A DNA stretch of 64,000 bases, taken from NCBI GenBank assembly GCA_020205615.1, contig CM035152.1:153632778-153696777 (forward strand). The letters are read 5' to 3'. Below, piece after piece: positions 33,253 to 45,509 of this stretch. The notes under the pieces were generated by a model. It saw only the letters and a program-made list of their open reading frames with translations, did no database searches and was not told the origin of the DNA. The stretch comes from Panax quinquefolius. Its lineage: Eukaryota; Streptophyta; Magnoliopsida; Apiales; Araliaceae. The stretch's first letter is position 1. Each line of letters starts with the position of its first letter. A program made the translations under genes and the position numbers.

Positions 33253-34758
33253 CTATTCAGGAGGAGGGTCATCCCCAGCCTTGGACTCTTCGTCCGACGA
33301 GTCGAGAAGGGAGGCATTGAGCCCAGCGGTTATCAGCTTTGCCCTAGCCTTTTCCCGATAAGTCTCATACCTTTCACTGAATTGGGCCATGACTTTTTCG
33401 TCCAGGGCATCAGACTCTTCATATTCAGCTATTATCCGCTGCTTTGCTTTGGCTTGATCTTCCTTCAGGGAGTTGTTTTCCCGAATCAGATATCTCATTT
33501 TCTCGTGCGCTTCAGAAAACTTCACCCCAAAGGATTCGATAGCCTCCTCCCGCTCTTTGACTTCGGCGACTAGCTGCTCCTTATCCTCGATCAGCTTCTT
33601 AGCATGGTGTTCGAGGCCAACGAACTCATGCTAAAGTAGATAATATTGTTCCTTGAGTTCTTCGGCCTGGCGTTCGGCCTAGGTTGCCTTATTCTGGGTA
33701 TCGGCATGGAGATCCCGTTCCTTCTTCAGGTCCAAGTTCAGGCCCCGAACCTCAGCTTCAAGCAATTGCACATCCGATTTCAGCTGAACCTCCTTTTTAG
33801 TGGTTCGGACGAGAGGATGGATGGCCCGAGCAAGAATGGCGTTGGCCTGTAACAAACATATACATCAGCTATGGATATCAAAGCAATGTGAGATAGAGCA
33901 TGGAAATAGCAGAAGTGACTCGAAGACTTGAGGGTTTACCTGGCACTGGGCGCGGACATAAGAAACCAGATACTGTTCGGAGGAGAAACTCTTAAATCGC
34001 TCGTCATCACCCGACAGTTTGAAGTGATCAAACAAGTTGAAGGGAAACACCTCCGAATGGCTTTTCGGCCAGCAAGTGTTTGGTGTTCCTCGAGAAGAGC
34101 TCGGATGGGAAGTGGGAGTTGGAGTAGGAAGGGGTTCGGCCTCCACAATGGGTCGCCAAAAAGAATCAACTCGCCAGAACTTCAAATGCGTCGCTTCTTC
34201 TTCTGGGCGGGGTTCGAGAGGAACCTCTTCGGTTTCTTCCGAATCCTCGACCACTTCCATTTGTGTAGGAGGTGGGGGAGTCGGCTTCGGTACAATCGTC
34301 GAGGAAGGCTAGGCGAGAACTCTTGCCGTAGGCTTCTTGGTTTTCTTTAACAAAGCCGCTTTCTCCGCCCGGCTCATCTTTAGAACATTCTTGGTGGTGG
34401 GCTCGACAGAAGTGGAGTTGGTTGAAAGTTCCAAAATTGGGATGGTTTCTTCCTCAACCATCTCATCGGTGATCGGAAGGCGAATCGGCTCGATTGTGAT
34501 GCGAAGAGGAGTTAAGGTTTCAGCTGCTCCCTCGGGTTTGAAAATTATCACTGCACAGACGAGAATGGGTTAAGATAGGAACTATCAGATCAAGAGGAAA
34601 GGAAATTAAGGGAGCGATGGATCAGTCAGAAGTGAGATACTTACAGCCATGTTTGTATAACCAGCTTCACCGGATGTAATCTGCCGACTCCACTCGCCTC
34701 GCTCCACTTCTTGTAAAAGGCCTTGAAGGCATCAGCCCGATCCTTGGGGAATTTAGAC
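33253..34758 (-). pseudogene. Tat antisense gene, 3' exons (coiled-coil part)
   Basis: This is the continuation of the minus-strand gene that starts at 44396, downstream of the copia insertion. The end of exon 1 (34758-34645) reads KFPKDRADAFKAFYKKWSE. An intron, 34644-34551, has gtaagt and gtgcag borders. Exon 2 (34550-33940) is proline- and glutamate-rich (EVVEDSEETEEVPLEPRPEE) and ends SSEQYLVSYVRAQCQ. A second intron, 33939-33847, has gtaaac and ttacag borders and joins in frame to ANAILARAIHPLV. Exon 3 (33846-33253) is a long coiled coil (QLLEAEVRGLNLDLKKERD, REEAIESFGVKFSEAHEKM) with two stops, ending DPPPE. Joining the first intron as drawn costs one base of frame. The family is the plant putative gypsy-type transposase group; its function is unknown. 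Confidence 0.72.
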
Positions 34759-36616
34759 TGTTAGGTTTGTAATATTCATGAACGCAATTAAATTGCATAA
34801 TTAGAGCGGAAACGTGTAAAAATCAGAGTTTAAAAATTTTACAAACCATATACCCGGATCACCCTTTATGCACAATTATTAATTAAACGAAAAAGATGAA
34901 TAAGAAACATACCCTTGAAGATCCGAGCTTCCTCGTGTACAAGTTCACCTCCAATCCTTTTTGCGCTCAACCGAATCCACCGAAGTTTGGTTCCTTCCTT
35001 TGATCAACGTTAGCCACCCAAGTGTTTGGCCTCTGAGGTGATCCACCAAGGAAGAAAAAAGATTCAAGAAGATGGGTGGTTGGCTAAACCCTAGTTTTTA
35101 TCTCTATAGAAAGGAGCGTACTCTCCAACATTTGAATTACAGATATTTTGATATCCGATATAAGACTCTCTTATAAAGATATCGTAAACCTTATTTAATA
35201 AAATAAGGTATTACTTAATTAAACTCTTTTAATTAAATTGGGCTCCCTAATCTTATTAGGGATAATTAATTAAACTCCTTTAACTAATTTTCCTCCTAAT
35301 CCTATTAGGAATAAATGAGAGTACTTATATTAAATTAATTTCTAAACTCTTTTAGAAATTAAAATAATAATAATAATTGTAATAATATTAATAAGACTCT
35401 CTCTTATTAATTTATATTTAATATTTCTAAAATATTAAATAATAAATATTAAGCTATTTAATTTATTTTATCACCATAGATTAAATTAAATATACATAAC
35501 ATATTATTACGATTATGCCATTAACTTCTTAAATAATTATTCTTCCTTTTATGGTGTGACCCTTTTAGGTTCTCCATATTAAACCTAGGTTGTGAATAAA
35601 TCAATTAGAATAATTCTAATCTTATTTAAATAAATAAATTAAACAATTAATTTATTTAAATAAATAATATTTATTCTACAATAGGGATATAAGCCTCCCT
35701 ACTGCGATCAACGACTTTCCGGATAATATAGATTTCAACATTAATCATAAAAGAACCTTTGAGTAAATAGTTACTGCATAATTCAATCCTTCCACCATAC
35801 AATGTCCCAATTAAATATAAGATATGGAATTACTCACAAGTCTTATTTTATTTAATTATATGTATTTCGACTCTTAAATGCACAACTCAAATAATGCAAA
35901 TTAGAAACTCCTTTCTAATTTCATTCTCGCCTGCCAAGGACTCATCGAGTTGTCATTTATCGAATCACATAGGACATTTCTCTTCTTTTAATAAAGTGGT
36001 AGATTCTTTATTGATCATACATTATCTCCATGTACAACTTATTATACCCAAGCATACCCTTTGATATACCCTAAGGGACTTAAGGAATAAGTCAAAGTAT
36101 AACTCATCATACACAAGATACTATGATGATCTCAAGTCCAAGGATCACTTGTACTACTATCACTACGAAATTCCTATTGACAGCAAGTAAAACTCCATTA
36201 GGTATTCCTTAACGAGCCATGTTCGGTGAACTTATTCTCTAATAAGCACCTACATACTTGCTTTAGTGTCTCCACACAAATGATCACGAGATCAATCATC
36301 CTCATCCAACGAAAGCAAGCAACGACGTATGTACAAATCTATCCGGATTCACTAATCCCCAATTTAGTAATACAATGATTGGAAACTATTTTAGTTTTAA
36401 GCTTTCTAAGAATTTAGATCTCATTAGAATGATCATCATCATTATTCTAAAAGCATTGCTTAAAACTATGGGTTTATCACATATTATAAAACAGCATTAT
36501 GTAGATAATGAAAGCCTTTAATAAATTAATACTTTTTATTAATAAATGAATAAGATTGTTACAAAGTTATATGCTTTATCATCAAACATGATTGGCTTGT
36601 GTGCATACTACTTTCA
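34759..36616 (-). repeat. 3' LTR of the copia element
   Basis: 1858 bp, plus-strand ends tgttaggtttg and ctactttca. Closely matches 41853-43703 and 56768-58643. Confidence 0.95.
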
Positions 36617-36627
36617 ATCTCCCACTT
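36617..36627 (-). other. Polypurine tract of the copia element
   Basis: On the minus strand aagtgggagat directly precedes the LTR start tgaaagtag. Confidence 0.85.
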
Positions 36628-36649
36628 GCACTAAAGCCAGTCGTCATGG

Positions 36650-37560
36650 TATCTCATACTCTTCTTCTCTAAGTGACGATTATCCTGCTGTTGGATAAGC
36701 TTTAGTTAATGGATATGTAATGTTGTTCATGAGAGTCCACTATCTCTATAGTAATTTCCCATCTTTCAATGATTCTAATAATCAAATGAAAGTGCAACAA
36801 CACATGTTTAGATCCAAGATGAGACTTAGGAACTATTCCTAGTTCTGTAATGAACTTTTAATCCAAACAATCAACTTGCAGCCTTCATTTATAGCTATAT
36901 ACTTTGTCTTTATCACTAAACCAAAGACTCTTTTTCATTGTTTGGAACCTTTCCAATTCAACGCACCAATTTGCTCAAGATAACGCTTTTACCTTAAAGT
37001 GGATTTTTCTATCATCTTGGTGCATCTGAAAAACTTGAGTCCGTTAAGTCCTCTAGTTTTAATTAAGACCCACCATAAATATGATCACATCCTTAGTGCC
37101 AGTAAAGTACTTTAAGATATTTTTCACCGCCTTACGTTGATCTTCTCGAATATGACCGATCAACATTAGATCTTGTATATTTCATTGCATACATGATAAT
37201 CACTCATGCGATCTCTCTTTTCGAGAGTCTGTGGGGACTATAAAGAGATACACTCCATAGCTCATCAACATGAGACATCTCTTGAGTTTGCCATGCTAAA
37301 CGACTTTAGCATCAAATGAATATACGTTCCTCGGGTTAAGTTGAGCATCCTTTTAAATCTATCTATATAGATTTGCATCCCCAATAATGATACTCTTCCC
37401 AAATCGCTCATGGAGGATTGTTTAGACAACTTTATCTTTCTTGATTGTAGCATTGGTATGTAATTCCTCATCCGTAGTATATCAACATATAATACTAGAA
37501 ATTTCACGACGCTCCCAATCGACCCTTTTGTACACACTAGAACTCTTACCTCATCAGTAT
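36650..37560 (-). pseudogene. Copia RT and RNase H, broken
   Basis: At 37537-37265 the minus strand reads VVKFLVLYVDILRMRNYIPM, where the YVDD motif has become YVDI, then SMSDLGRVSLLGMQIYIDR, the copia signature after the catalytic loop. Further left come scattered RNase H fragments (KNILKYFTGTKD, the RFHLIREI-IERG counterpart near 36750). Many frameshifts and stops interrupt it, and the upstream half of RT is not recognisable. It would have copied element RNA to cDNA. It is non-functional. Confidence 0.85.
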
Positions 37561-37739
37561 GTAACTAGATCATCATCTTCTATGATGTGTACCTCATCAT
37601 CATCATCCATGATGAATCCATACCTCCTAGGTATCTTTGGTACTATTCCGATTTACGATTCTGTTTGTGGTACAATAGGTCATCTACGTGTTCCTCTTAT
37701 TTGACTTATAGTGTTTTGTGGTTCTTGAACTCTTGAAGA

Positions 37740-38150
37740 TCTATTATCCTCCCACTAGCCCTTTCAATGATAAACACCTTTATCTTAGAAGGCGTGTGTT
37801 TCGCAACAAACACCTTTTGCTAAGTAGGATTATAGAACACATGCCCTAAACTTACTTTAGGATGTCCAACAAATCTACACTTGTCAAATCTTGTCCCAAG
37901 CTTATCTTTTTGAAACCTTTTCACATAAGTTGGACAACCCCTTATCTTAACATACTTAAGATTAGGAATCCTCCCCATCCATAACTTTTATGGAGTCTTG
38001 GGGCTTGATTTTGAGGTTACCTTTTGTAGATATGCAGCCCATTTCTAGGACATGACCCTGTGAGGGATACCGAAATGTCGGTAAAATCATTATGGACCGC
38101 ACTATGTCCAACAAGGTACGATTTTTCCATTCAAATGCATTAATCAATTA
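37740..38150 (-). pseudogene. Copia integrase fragment
   Basis: 38147-38060 reads ERxNRTLLDIVRS-M-like text (EWKNRTLLDIVRSIM), the conserved end of the copia integrase catalytic core. Next comes a KPQDSIKVMDGEDS piece corresponding to the usual PYELWxG segment. In another frame near 37800-37930 there is FKKDKLGTRFDKCRFVGHPK, the family's post-core motif. The first part of the core, with the first two catalytic Asp, is not visible. Confidence 0.8.
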
Positions 38151-38589
38151 TTATGTGTCGAGGCGTCCATTATGAAAAAACCATTTAAGATGATCTAGAA
38201 ACTTATTTCATAAGTATTTATTCCTTGATCTAATCAAAGAATCTTAATACATTGTCAATTTGTTTCACTTCCGAATTCTTTGAACCTTTCAAATAATTCA
38301 TACTTGTATTTCAAAGAAATACACACATTCAACTCTTTGAATGATCATCTCTTTTCTTATACTAATTTGTTCAATATGCAAAATTATTTTCATGTAAGTC
38401 AAGTATACAAAATTTATTAAGTAATATTCCAGTTCTATACAAAACATTATTATTATAAATAGAACAACAATTGTTCTTAATTATAATACCAAAGATTTCA
38501 TTGTCCAACAATAAAATGGAAATAATATTTTTAACAAGAACTGGAATACAATAAAAACTTATTGACTTAATAGATTTGCCCATAGGCAT

Positions 38590-39608
38590 TGCTAAACTAT
38601 AAGTTTCTATGGCTAATATGGCAACCTTTGCTACATTTTCCGCACATAGGATTACTTATATTTGTTTAGCTTTCTACTTATGTTTGGTCCCTTCATAAAT
38701 CTATATTTATGATAACCAAAGTCGGTATCCAATACCCAAGTAGAACCTTGACTTAAAGAAAATTTATTTTAAATTATGAACAAAATTGTATTTGTAATCA
38801 AACTTCACTAAGCTTCTTTTGTTAGCTCGCAAGATGCTTCTCGCAGCTTTCTTTCCGATTGTCCAAAGCTTATTGCGGTGGAAAGCAAACTCCTTTGCTA
38901 TCCGTATCGATTTTGTTCTTATTATCCTTTGTTTATGCCTTTCTATTTACCTTCTTTGAATCGTTCTTCTTTTCAGAAGATCCTTTGGCCCCTACCAGTA
39001 AGAGATGGTCTTTCTTGGTTGGAAAGTGACTCTCATCATTTTTCAACATGTTAAGCAAATCAACGAAGTTGATATCTAGCTTGTTTATATGAAAAATTCA
39101 CAACAAAGGAGTCCGGGAGTGAGTGCAAGATCAAATCTTGGCTCAACTCTCCATCCATGACAAAACCAGTTGTCCTAATTGATCAATCAAATTGATTATG
39201 TTAAGAACTTTTTATTCGCATACTATAGTGCCATTGGCCATTCTAGATCGTAAGAGCTCCTTAGATATCTGATATCTATCAGTCCTACTTTCCTCACCAT
39301 CAACTACTTGATGTGCAGGAATATAGTAGGAGCATCCATAGTTTCATGCTGACGCTGAAGCTCGTTACTCATGGATGCGAGCATGATGCGTTGAGCCAAT
39401 CAGTGCATCATCTTGCCACTTTCTAAAAGTAGCAATCTCTTCCTCGAGGGCATTATGCGCAACCATTGCGAGGATAGGCATATTAAGGACATAAGATAGC
39501 TTTTTCGATTATGAGAACTATTCTCAAATTCCTTAACCAATCCGCTTTAATTCGGCCCAGTTTAATTTAGCATCTAATATGCTTCGCAGTGATAGTAATT
39601 TTAGACAT
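38590..39608 (-). pseudogene. Copia gag, broken
   Basis: The probable start is ATG at 39608 (MSKITITAKHI). Frameshifted fragments of the copia gag follow (WLRNLRIVL then a counterpart of LSYVLNMPIP, and a KWQDDAL-like piece near 39410). Near 38640 a damaged zinc knuckle, CGKCSKGCHISHRN, remains with its normal spacing altered. Confidence 0.7.
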
Positions 39609-39779
39609 TGTAAAATTACAGTAAATGAATTTGTAATTAACAACATTTTAACATACATTCTTTTATTAATTACCAAAATAATTTAGGTCTTGTTTTAAAT
39701 TGGTATCTCCCACTATTTTCTTCAAACTATATTACCTCTCACTTATATAGTTCGACAAAAATCTAATTAAAGATTTGCT

Positions 39780-40110
39780 AGTGAGAATAAGGATCCCATT
39801 TCAAATGTATATAGCCTTGTGGTGACACAACAAACTATATATAAATAAATAGGTAGACAACTTTTGTCAATTACATCAACTATGCAACTCCTTTTCTTTT
39901 TGCCTCTTAGATTATTTTGATCAGTGGTGACACATCCGAATCAAAATTATCCAAGTTAAGTCCGACCTAGCACTCCATATATTCAAAAAAAAAAATATCA
40001 TCCTTGTGGTGACACAACAAAACAATATTGTTCAATTTTCTATATAAGCATCAAATGTGATAAATTAACATATTAAATACTTAATACTTGCCCTGTGGTG
40101 ACACAACAAA
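39780..40110. repeat. Dispersed ttgtggtgacacaacaaa motif in copia leader
   Basis: The motif occurs at about 39817, 40004 and 40090, with a partial copy (agtggtgacacatc) near 39925, in the untranslated stretch between the primer-binding site and gag. Confidence 0.75.
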
Positions 40111-40879
40111 CTCATATTAAATATTTAATACTCTATTAATTTTATCATGCTAGAAAGGCGACGTTCGATATTCCAAATATCTTTGAACGCTTAGGACTTA
40201 ATATAAAAAATTGAGGGTTTGTTATTAAAATGTCTCATCTTGTTTAAGCGCCATTACATATATATATATAAAATACGCGTCGTATTAATGAACATACGAA
40301 GCATGTTTGCATAAAATATAATATATATAGTATAAGCATGCACATATAGAATACTATATTCTACCCGAATTGATTATGGACTTTTATTCTAGTTTGGTTC
40401 ACTAGAGCCACCAAGTGAACCAAAAGGTCAAACCCTAGGGTGCAAGAAATAATATTTAAATATAACTATTACATTTAAACCCTGCTCCATTACAAACGGG
40501 TCTTCAAGCGCCTTTGCTCCTTGATCTCTAATTCTTCAAAATTAATTCTAACTATTCCTATTACAAAACTATTTAAAATAAATAGAAACCTTGATCGTGA
40601 AATCGAGGGAAGTACATAGGAGGAGATAGAATTTATATTAAGAAAAATTAGAGAAGGCGAGGCTGCAGAATTCATTTAATAAAATCCATACATTCACGCA
40701 TCCAACTAAAATAAAATTCAATCATATTGGTCAATAGTCCATAATCAATCCCATTTATTATCATACACATCATCATATGCATCAATAAATAACATTCATC
40801 TTATGAATAATAAACATTTAATATATATTGATATCATTTAATGGGCAAATTTAATTAGTATAAAATCTAATTTTGAATC

Positions 40880-41250
40880 AAAATAAACTCCTTTATTTTA
40901 ATCCAAATTTAAATCAAAATAAAACTATTTTATTTTAATTTATCCAATTTTGAATAAAATAAACTATTTTATTTTAATCAAAATTTTAATCAAAATAAAC
41001 TCCTTTATTTTAATTAATTATGGAATCCAATTCCATATATAAAAAAAATTGTTAAAGGAAACACGGATTATCTTTCCTATTCACAAATAAACTCCTTTAT
41101 TTTGAATAATATGAAATCTTATTTCATATCTAAATAAACTCCTTTATTTAAGGAAAGACTGATTCTTTTTCCTATTCACAAATAAACTCCTTTATTTTGA
41201 ATAATATGAAATCTAATTTCATATCTAAATAAACTCTTTTATTTAAGGAA
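40880..41250. repeat. Repeated aataaactcctttattt units in copia leader
   Basis: About eight copies of aataaact-cttttattt are interspersed with gaaatc-aatttcata and ggaaa-gattctttttcctatt phrases. The array is AT-rich and non-coding. (TA)n tracts follow to 41530. Confidence 0.75.
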
Positions 41251-41838
41251 ATTAGGCAATCCAATTTCAACTCCAATTAGTTATCATGGAATCAAATTCC
41301 AACTCTAATTAGTTAGCATGAAATTTAATTTTAAAATTAAAATAAACTTTTTATTTTAATAATAAAATAATTAAGATTAATATATATATAACTATTATAT
41401 ATATATATATATATATATATAAACCTATATATATATATAGTTAATGATTACAACTATATATATATATATATATAACGTTAATATATTATATATATAACTA
41501 TTATATATATAATTAATATTAACTATATATATATAATCAAGATCCTAGAATCACATGCATTTTTTTTATAGTATTACTTTACATGTTCCTTACATTAGTA
41601 ATCACTTGACTCCTGCAACCTTTACTGGGCCACGTGATCACCATTTAAGTAACCTTTTAACATGATAAGGAAAAGCAAGCCACGCAATCCGGTATGAGAA
41701 AAAAAAAAATCAGTTTCGCGATTATTTTTTTTTTTTTAAATAAATTTTATACAATAAAATTATGCCCAATTAAATTGTTCTAAACACATATCAATATACA
41801 TATCAAATTAAAATAATTGATAATTCGCATAAAGGTTT

Positions 41839-41851
41839 GGCTCTGATGCCA
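41839..41851 (-). other. Primer-binding site of the copia element
   Basis: On the minus strand tggcatcagagcc, one change from the initiator Met tRNA complement tggtatcagagcc, starts one base after the LTR end. Confidence 0.9.
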
Positions 41852-41852
41852 C

Positions 41853-43703
41853 TGTTAGGTTTGTAATATTCATGAACGCAATCAAATTGCATAATTAGAA
41901 ATTAAAGCGTGTAAAAATCGAGTTTAAAAATTTTACAAACCATATACCCGGATCACCCTTTATGCACAATTATTAATTAAACGAAAAAGATGAATAAGAA
42001 ACATACCCTTGAAGATCCGAAAACTCCTCAGTACAAGTTCACCTCCAATCCTTTTCGCGTTCAACTTGAATCCACCGGGTTTGGTTCCTTCCTTTGATCA
42101 ACGTTAGCCACCCAAGTGTTTGGCCTCTAGAGGTGATCCACTAAGGAAGAAAAAGATTCAAGAAGATGGGTGGTTGGCTAAACCCTAGTTTTTCTATCTC
42201 TATAGAAAGGAGCGTACTCTCCAACATTTGGAATTGCGTATATTTTGATATCTGATATAAGACTCCTCTTATAAAGATATCAGGTAACCTTATTTAATAA
42301 AATAAGGTATTACTTAATTAAACTCTTTTAATTAAATTGGGCTCCCTAATCTTATTAGGGATAATTAATTAAACTCCTTTAACTAATTTTCCCTCCTAAT
42401 CTTATTAGGAATAAATGAGAGTACTTATATTAAATTAATTTCTAAACTCTTTTAGAAATTAAAATAATAATAATAATTATAATAATATTAATAAGACTCT
42501 CTTATTAATTTATATTTAATATTTCTAAAATATTAAATAATAAATATTAAGCTATTTAATTTATTCTATCACCATAGATTAAATTTAATATACATAACAT
42601 ATTATTACGATTATGCCATTAACTTCTTAAATAATTATTCTTCCTTTTATGGTGTGACCCTTTAGGTTCTCCATATTAAACCTAAGTTGTGAATAAATCA
42701 ATTAGAACAATTCTAATCTTATTTAAATAAATAAATTAAATAATTAATTTATTTAAATAAATAATATTTATTCTACAATAGAGATAAGTCTCCTAATGAT
42801 CAACGACTTTCCGGATAATATAGATTTCAACATTAATCATAAAAGAACCTTTGAGTAAATAGTTACTGATAATTCAATCCTTCCACCATACAATGTCCCA
42901 ATTAAATATAAGACATGGAATTCTTGTCAAGTCTTATTTTATTTAATTATATGTATTTCGACTCTTAAATGCACAACTCAAATAATGCAAATTAGAAACT
43001 CCTTTCTAATTTCATTTTTGCCTTAACCAAGGACTCTTTGGGTTGTCATTTATCGAATCACATAGGACATTTCTCTTCTTTTAATAAGTGGTAGATTCTT
43101 TATTGATTATACATTATCTCCATGTATGACTTATTATACCCAAGCATACCCTTTGATATACCCTAAGGGTCTTAAGGAATAAGTCAAAGTATAACTCATC
43201 ATAGACAAGATACTATGATGATCTCAAGTCCAAGGATCACTTGTCTTACTATCACTACAGAATTCCTATTGACAAAAAGTAAAACTCCATTAGGTATTCC
43301 TTAGCGAGCCATGTTCAATTGAACTTATTCTCTAATAAGCACCTACATACTTGCTTTAGTGTCTACTATACAAATGATCATGAGATCAATCATCCTCATC
43401 CAATGAGCAAGAACGTATGTACCAATCTATCCGGATTCACTAATCCCCAATTTAGTAATCCAATGATTGGGAACTATTTTAGTTTTAAGCTTTCTAAGAA
43501 TTTAGATCTCATTAGAATGATCATCATCATTATTCTAAAAGCATTGCTTAAAACTATGGGTTTATCACATATTATAAAACAACATTATGTAGATAATGAA
43601 AGCCTTTAATAAATTAATACTTTTTATTAATAAATGAATAAGATTGTTACAAAGTATATGCTTTATCATCAAACATGATTGGCTTGTGTGCATACTACTT
43701 TCA
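41853..43703 (-). repeat. 5' LTR of the copia element
   Basis: 1851 bp. Differences from 34759-36616 are mainly small indels and substitutions, so the element is not very recent. Confidence 0.95.
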
Positions 43704-44396
43704 CACCTTGGCTACGGGGTCTTCGGGATGGGCCCAATGTGGAAGAAGTTGGAGGTCGGTTCCCCTAACGAAGAACCACTTGTCCTGCCACCCCTTGTTA
43801 CTCAAAGGGGTTTTGATGAGGACGGGACGGTTGACTCATTTATTTAGTTGCCGAAGGCCGGGTTCTTTCGACCCGGTGACGGTGAATAAGGCGCAAAAGA
43901 AGTCGAGACCAAGAGTGATCCCGATCTCTTAACATAAAGCGATGAAAGAGACTAAGTGGATATACGAGTTCGGCACAAGCTGCGCGAACCTGATGCCCAT
44001 AAAGCAGAGAAAGGATGAGATGAAATCGTGAAGAGGGAACCGAACCTCGTATTTCAGAACATATGAGGGGACGACGACCCACTCACCATTGGGTTTTCAA
44101 AACATTTTCTCTCCCGTCTTGGGCACCCGGAGCTTATACTCTTTTGGAATGTTGAACAGAGTTCGAATGTCGGACAACTGGGAGGGGGTGATGGAAGATG
44201 GGGTATTGATATGGGAAAACTCTGTTTCGGAGTGGTAGGCGTTGCGAATTTTGGCCTCGGCACTGATGGAGGTAGGAATGACCAAGGAAGAAGGGTTATT
44301 GGTAGGAGCAACCGACAAATCAACCGGGATTAGATATCCGGTGGTGACAGGAGGCGGGGCTGACTCTGTAGAAGGAATAATGCTGGAATCTTCCAT
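43704..44396 (-). pseudogene. Tat antisense gene, 5' exon (Transposase_28-like)
   Basis: Starts at ATG 44396 (MEDSSIIPSTESAPPP). At about 44220-44110 it reads LSDIRTLFNIPKEYKLRVPK, matching the start of the plant 'putative gypsy type transposase' domain, in which a short helix is followed by a basic IP-x-E-x-x-LRVP motif. After a frameshift near 44090 further pieces of that domain follow (FHLILSLLYGHQVRAACAEL-type text and, near 43720, HWAHPEDPVAKV). The copia element interrupts it at 43704 and it resumes at 34758. A TATA box sits 220 bp upstream on the same strand. Extra antisense genes between pol and the 3' LTR are known in Tat-lineage elements, with no established role. This copy is disrupted. 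Confidence 0.75.
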
Positions 44397-44617
44397 TGGA
44401 GTTGAAAGGGATGGAAATATGAAGCTTCAAACGCGAAAAGGATGAAAGGAGGAGTTGACAGTTTGAAGATGAAGATCAAAAACGCACAAAGTGAATGAAA
44501 TCAGTAAAGTTTGGAGAAGAGATGAGCTCGCAGAAAATCGCCTTTGCCGGATAAATTTGAATAGAGATTTTGAAATTAGGAAGTCTGGGAAAAGTGATAG
44601 AGATGGTCAAACAGGGG

Positions 44618-44625
44618 TTTTTATA
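44618..44625 (-). promoter_or_regulatory. TATA box for the Tat antisense gene
   Basis: The minus strand reads cagcctataaaaacccctg, an excellent plant TATA context, about 220 bp before the antisense ATG at 44396. It lies inside the element, between the antisense gene and the 3' LTR, so the gene seems to have its own promoter. Confidence 0.65.
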
Positions 44626-44924
44626 GGCTGAGTGGCACAAGACCCAAGGGCGGCTATTTAATGCCCCAAGTGGGTCCAGGCGTGGAAAGGCGTGTAACGT
44701 TTCAAAGAAAGAGGGCAGACCATTTGGGTTCCCCAGGCAACTCATTATTAACTGTCGTGACTCATCGAATTCTTTACCTTTCAAGTCTCTAATTATAAAT
44801 ATATTATAACAAGAGACTGGGGGGCAATGTTCGAGAGCGTTTTACCGATCTGCGAGTGGGTCGAAGGCCTGATGCTAGAAGGGGGTGTTAAGCCCATTAG
44901 GCCGAAGCCCTTAAGGATGATAAA

Positions 44925-45075
44925 GGGGTTCAGACGTTCGAGTCCTCAGGATCGAAGCCTTATCCCTAGTATGGTGTTCGGGTATCCGAGTCCTTGGGAC
45001 CGGAACCCTATTCTGGAAGGATGTCGTTCGGGGTTGAGCCTTCGAGTCCTCTGGGCCGAAGTCCGAATCGCGTAG
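44925..45075. repeat. Tandem repeat, about 60 bp x 3
   Basis: Units carry ttcg-gt-ttcgagtcctc-ggatcgaagcc-tat-ct. They lie between the antisense promoter and the polypurine tract of the Tat element. Confidence 0.7.
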
Positions 45076-45198
45076 CAGGCTTGGTTGGATTGGGCTTGTA
45101 CAGTGGACTGTCCCGCGTACCGAGTCTAGAGCATTAATTATATTTGAATAAGGTAACTCCAAAGGTAGTGATTGGATTGGATTCTACTTCCACCTTTT

Positions 45199-45206
45199 AA
45201 GGAGAT
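45199..45206 (+). other. Polypurine tract of the Tat element
   Basis: aaggagat directly before the 3' LTR start tgtgttgg. Confidence 0.75.
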
Positions 45207-45509
45207 TGTGTTGGACACAAATATTGGTAACTTACCATATTTAGGAGTCCTAATCCGACTCGGAGAAGGATTCTAAAGTGATGGGAGTACTATAAATACA
45301 AGGACTAGGGTACAATTATGAGGTAATACCTACTTTTGAGCACTAAACACTTAGCCTCCATTGTTAAACCTTGTGAACGGCCTATACTTATTCTCACATC
45401 GGAGCTATCCCCATGGCTGGTCAGTCCAAGCTTCATGTGATCTGTTATTGTACAGGTTCTAGCGCGTGGATTCTGTGATTGGACGCGCCGACGAAACTTA
45501 GCATTAACA
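45207..45509 (+). repeat. 3' LTR of the Tat element
   Basis: 303 bp, begins tgtgttggacac and ends attaaca; matches 25230-25535. The next bases (ctata) do not repeat the left flank. Confidence 0.92.

Larger units (their letters stand above)
34759..43703 (-). mobile_element. Ty1/copia element nested in the Tat antisense gene
   Basis: Two LTRs of about 1.86 kb (34759-36616 and 41853-43703) bracket about 5.2 kb. Read on the minus strand the LTR is tgaaagtag...cctaaca. A primer-binding site lies beside the right LTR and a polypurine tract beside the left, which sets the orientation. The minus strand yields gag, integrase, RT and RNase H in copia order (integrase before RT), all heavily broken. 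The flanks (gaatttagac / caccttggc) read as one continuous gene sequence with almost no duplicated bases. Confidence 0.93.
25230..45509 (+). mobile_element. Tat-lineage Ty3/gypsy element with nested insertions
   Basis: Short LTRs (25230-25535 and 45207-45509) bracket gag, protease, RT, RNase H, a second archaeal-type RNase H and integrase on the plus strand. A spliced antisense gene lies between integrase and the 3' LTR. Dual RNase H is the hallmark of the Tat lineage. Removing the solo LTR (2.4 kb) and copia element (8.9 kb) leaves about 8.9 kb. Flanking bases do not match (aatca left, ctata right), so no intact target duplication exists. All sense genes are broken. Confidence 0.9.

Noticed and set aside
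33253..34551. Ordinary host gene with coiled coil between two repeats
   Set aside because: Its 5' part lies beyond the copia element and inside the Tat LTRs, and its N-terminal domain is the retroelement-associated Transposase_28 type, so it belongs to the Tat element.
45207..45509. Possibility that 25230 and 45207 are LTRs of unrelated insertions
   Set aside because: Both have the same ends and length, the PBS follows one and a polypurine tract precedes the other, and gag-pol lies between in the right orientation. Only the outer flanks disagree.
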